A program made the translations under genes and the position numbers. The notes under the pieces were generated by a model that did no database searches, was not told the DNA's origin, and saw only the letters and a list, made by a program, of their open reading frames with translations. From Candidatus Gastranaerophilales bacterium (GTDB taxonomy: Bacteria; Cyanobacteriota; Vampirovibrionia; Gastranaerophilales; Gastranaerophilaceae), in the NCBI GenBank assembly GCA_944323875.1, contig CALUUH010000003.1:1-64000 (forward strand): a stretch of DNA of 64,000 nucleotides, read 5' to 3'. Each line of letters opens with the position of its first letter. Positions within the stretch are counted from its first letter, which is position 1. This document shows, one piece after another, positions 63,818 to 64,000 of this stretch.

Positions 63818-63842
63818 CTACAAAACTGCGGGAAGACGGGAC

Positions 63843-63878
63843 AAAAAAGGCAACGTGAGAAAAGTCCCACGTTGCCTT
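63843..63878 (-). terminator. Terminator of the window-end prepilin
   Basis: 11-bp stem AAGGCAACGTG / CACGTTGCCTT; on the minus strand six T follow. Sister of the hairpin at 13028. Confidence 0.82.
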
Positions 63879-63885
63879 ATTCCTG

Positions 63886-63942
63886 TAACCACTTAGTCAC
63901 CTAGTCACTTACTCACCTTACTCACTTAATCACTTAGTCTCG
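63886..63942. repeat. Seven TAATCACT-like octamers
   Basis: TAACCACT, TAGTCACC, TAGTCACT, TACTCACC, a 9-nt TTACTCACT, TAATCACT and TAGTCTCG, between the terminator and the stop-codon hairpin, the same order as at 13028-13130. Confidence 0.8.
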
Positions 63943-63971
63943 TCCAACTAAGGCCAAAGCCCTTAGTTGGA
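63943..63971 (-). promoter_or_regulatory. 11-bp hairpin over the stop codon of the window-end prepilin
   Basis: TCCAACTAAGG / CCTTAGTTGGA with a 7-nt loop (CCAAAGC), the same stem as at 13102-13130. Confidence 0.6.
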
Positions 63972-64000
63972 GATACAGATAGCACGGTAGTAGATGCCGG
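63963..64000 (-). CDS. 3' end of a fourth prepilin-like gene (partial)
   Basis: Read on the minus strand, the last codons are GGC ATC TAC TAC CGT GCT ATC TGT ATC TCC AAC TAA, i.e. GIYYRAICISN, matching the YYRAVCISN end of prepilin B. The rest of the gene lies beyond the window. The stop-codon hairpin, octamers and terminator that follow are also the same as for prepilin B. That it is a prepilin is inferred from this shared tail. Confidence 0.7.
   Translation of the reverse strand, partial: GIYYRAICISN

Overview
The window reads as a chromosomal segment of an AT-rich gut bacterium of the Gastranaerophilales type (Melainabacteria/Vampirovibrionia, the non-photosynthetic sister group of Cyanobacteria). 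The reasons are inference from family knowledge: several prepilins with the lineage-typical FTLAEVLITLA leader, many large lineage-specific proteins, a Ski2/DSHCT helicase of the cyanobacterial kind, DapL, GlgA, ThyX, and an outer-membrane AsmA-like protein beside a murC-murB-ddl-ftsQ cluster. No rRNA operon, CRISPR array or insertion sequence is visible.

Layout. 1-880: end of a prophage-like element (TM/coiled-coil protein, amidase endolysin, terminator). 880-1150: integration-like junction with half of a tRNA-Ser gene. 1237-6346: sugar porter, serine-synthesis operon (class V aminotransferase, serA, serB), tRNA-Leu(CAG). 6499-11149: lineage-specific secreted and membrane proteins, a TPR protein and two orphan sugar-ABC permeases. 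11142-14864: accessory island of two tail-to-tail prepilins, each divergent from a small XRE regulator. 14917-24605: helicase, serS, ribF, an HETGH metalloprotease-like giant, aspS. 24842-32459: GH38 enzyme, murC-murB-ddl-ftsQ, nadE. 33038-36716: MBL hydrolase, rpmI-rplT, flippase-like protein, rpmE, thyX. 37701-48227: a 2,171-residue giant with RelA/SpoT-like and HD domains, a small partner and an AsmA-like protein. 48325-59861: lineage-specific membrane protein behind a structured leader, DUF167, housekeeping rel/spoT, ruvB, dapL, a zinc-ribbon/pseudo-AAA/TPR giant, glgA. 60402-61632: a third XRE/prepilin pair. 61708-63507: typA. 63508-64000: a repeat-packed spacer and the 3' end of a fourth prepilin.

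Most notable. (a) An XRE-prepilin module occurs three times, each time divergently, with inverted repeats at the shared promoter region. (b) Two of these prepilins have leaders of about 130-150 residues made of in-frame palindromic intergenic-type repeats. Their C-termini resemble DUF1566/Lcl C-type-lectin-like domains, and in one of them (and in the window-end paralogue) the last part is rich in NNC codons and ends in a perfect 11-bp hairpin at the stop codon. This resembles a diversity-generating retroelement target, although no reverse transcriptase is in the window. (c) The giant at 37701 keeps all recognisable RelA/SpoT synthetase motifs (RxKSxxSI, DxxGxR, ExQxR, AExEH) and adds a C-terminal HD domain, in a chromosome that already carries a complete rel/spoT. 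(d) A short ORF, competing hairpins and an intrinsic terminator precede the membrane protein at 48325. (e) A tRNA-Ser(UGA) gene with a good promoter is cut exactly after its anticodon next to prophage genes.
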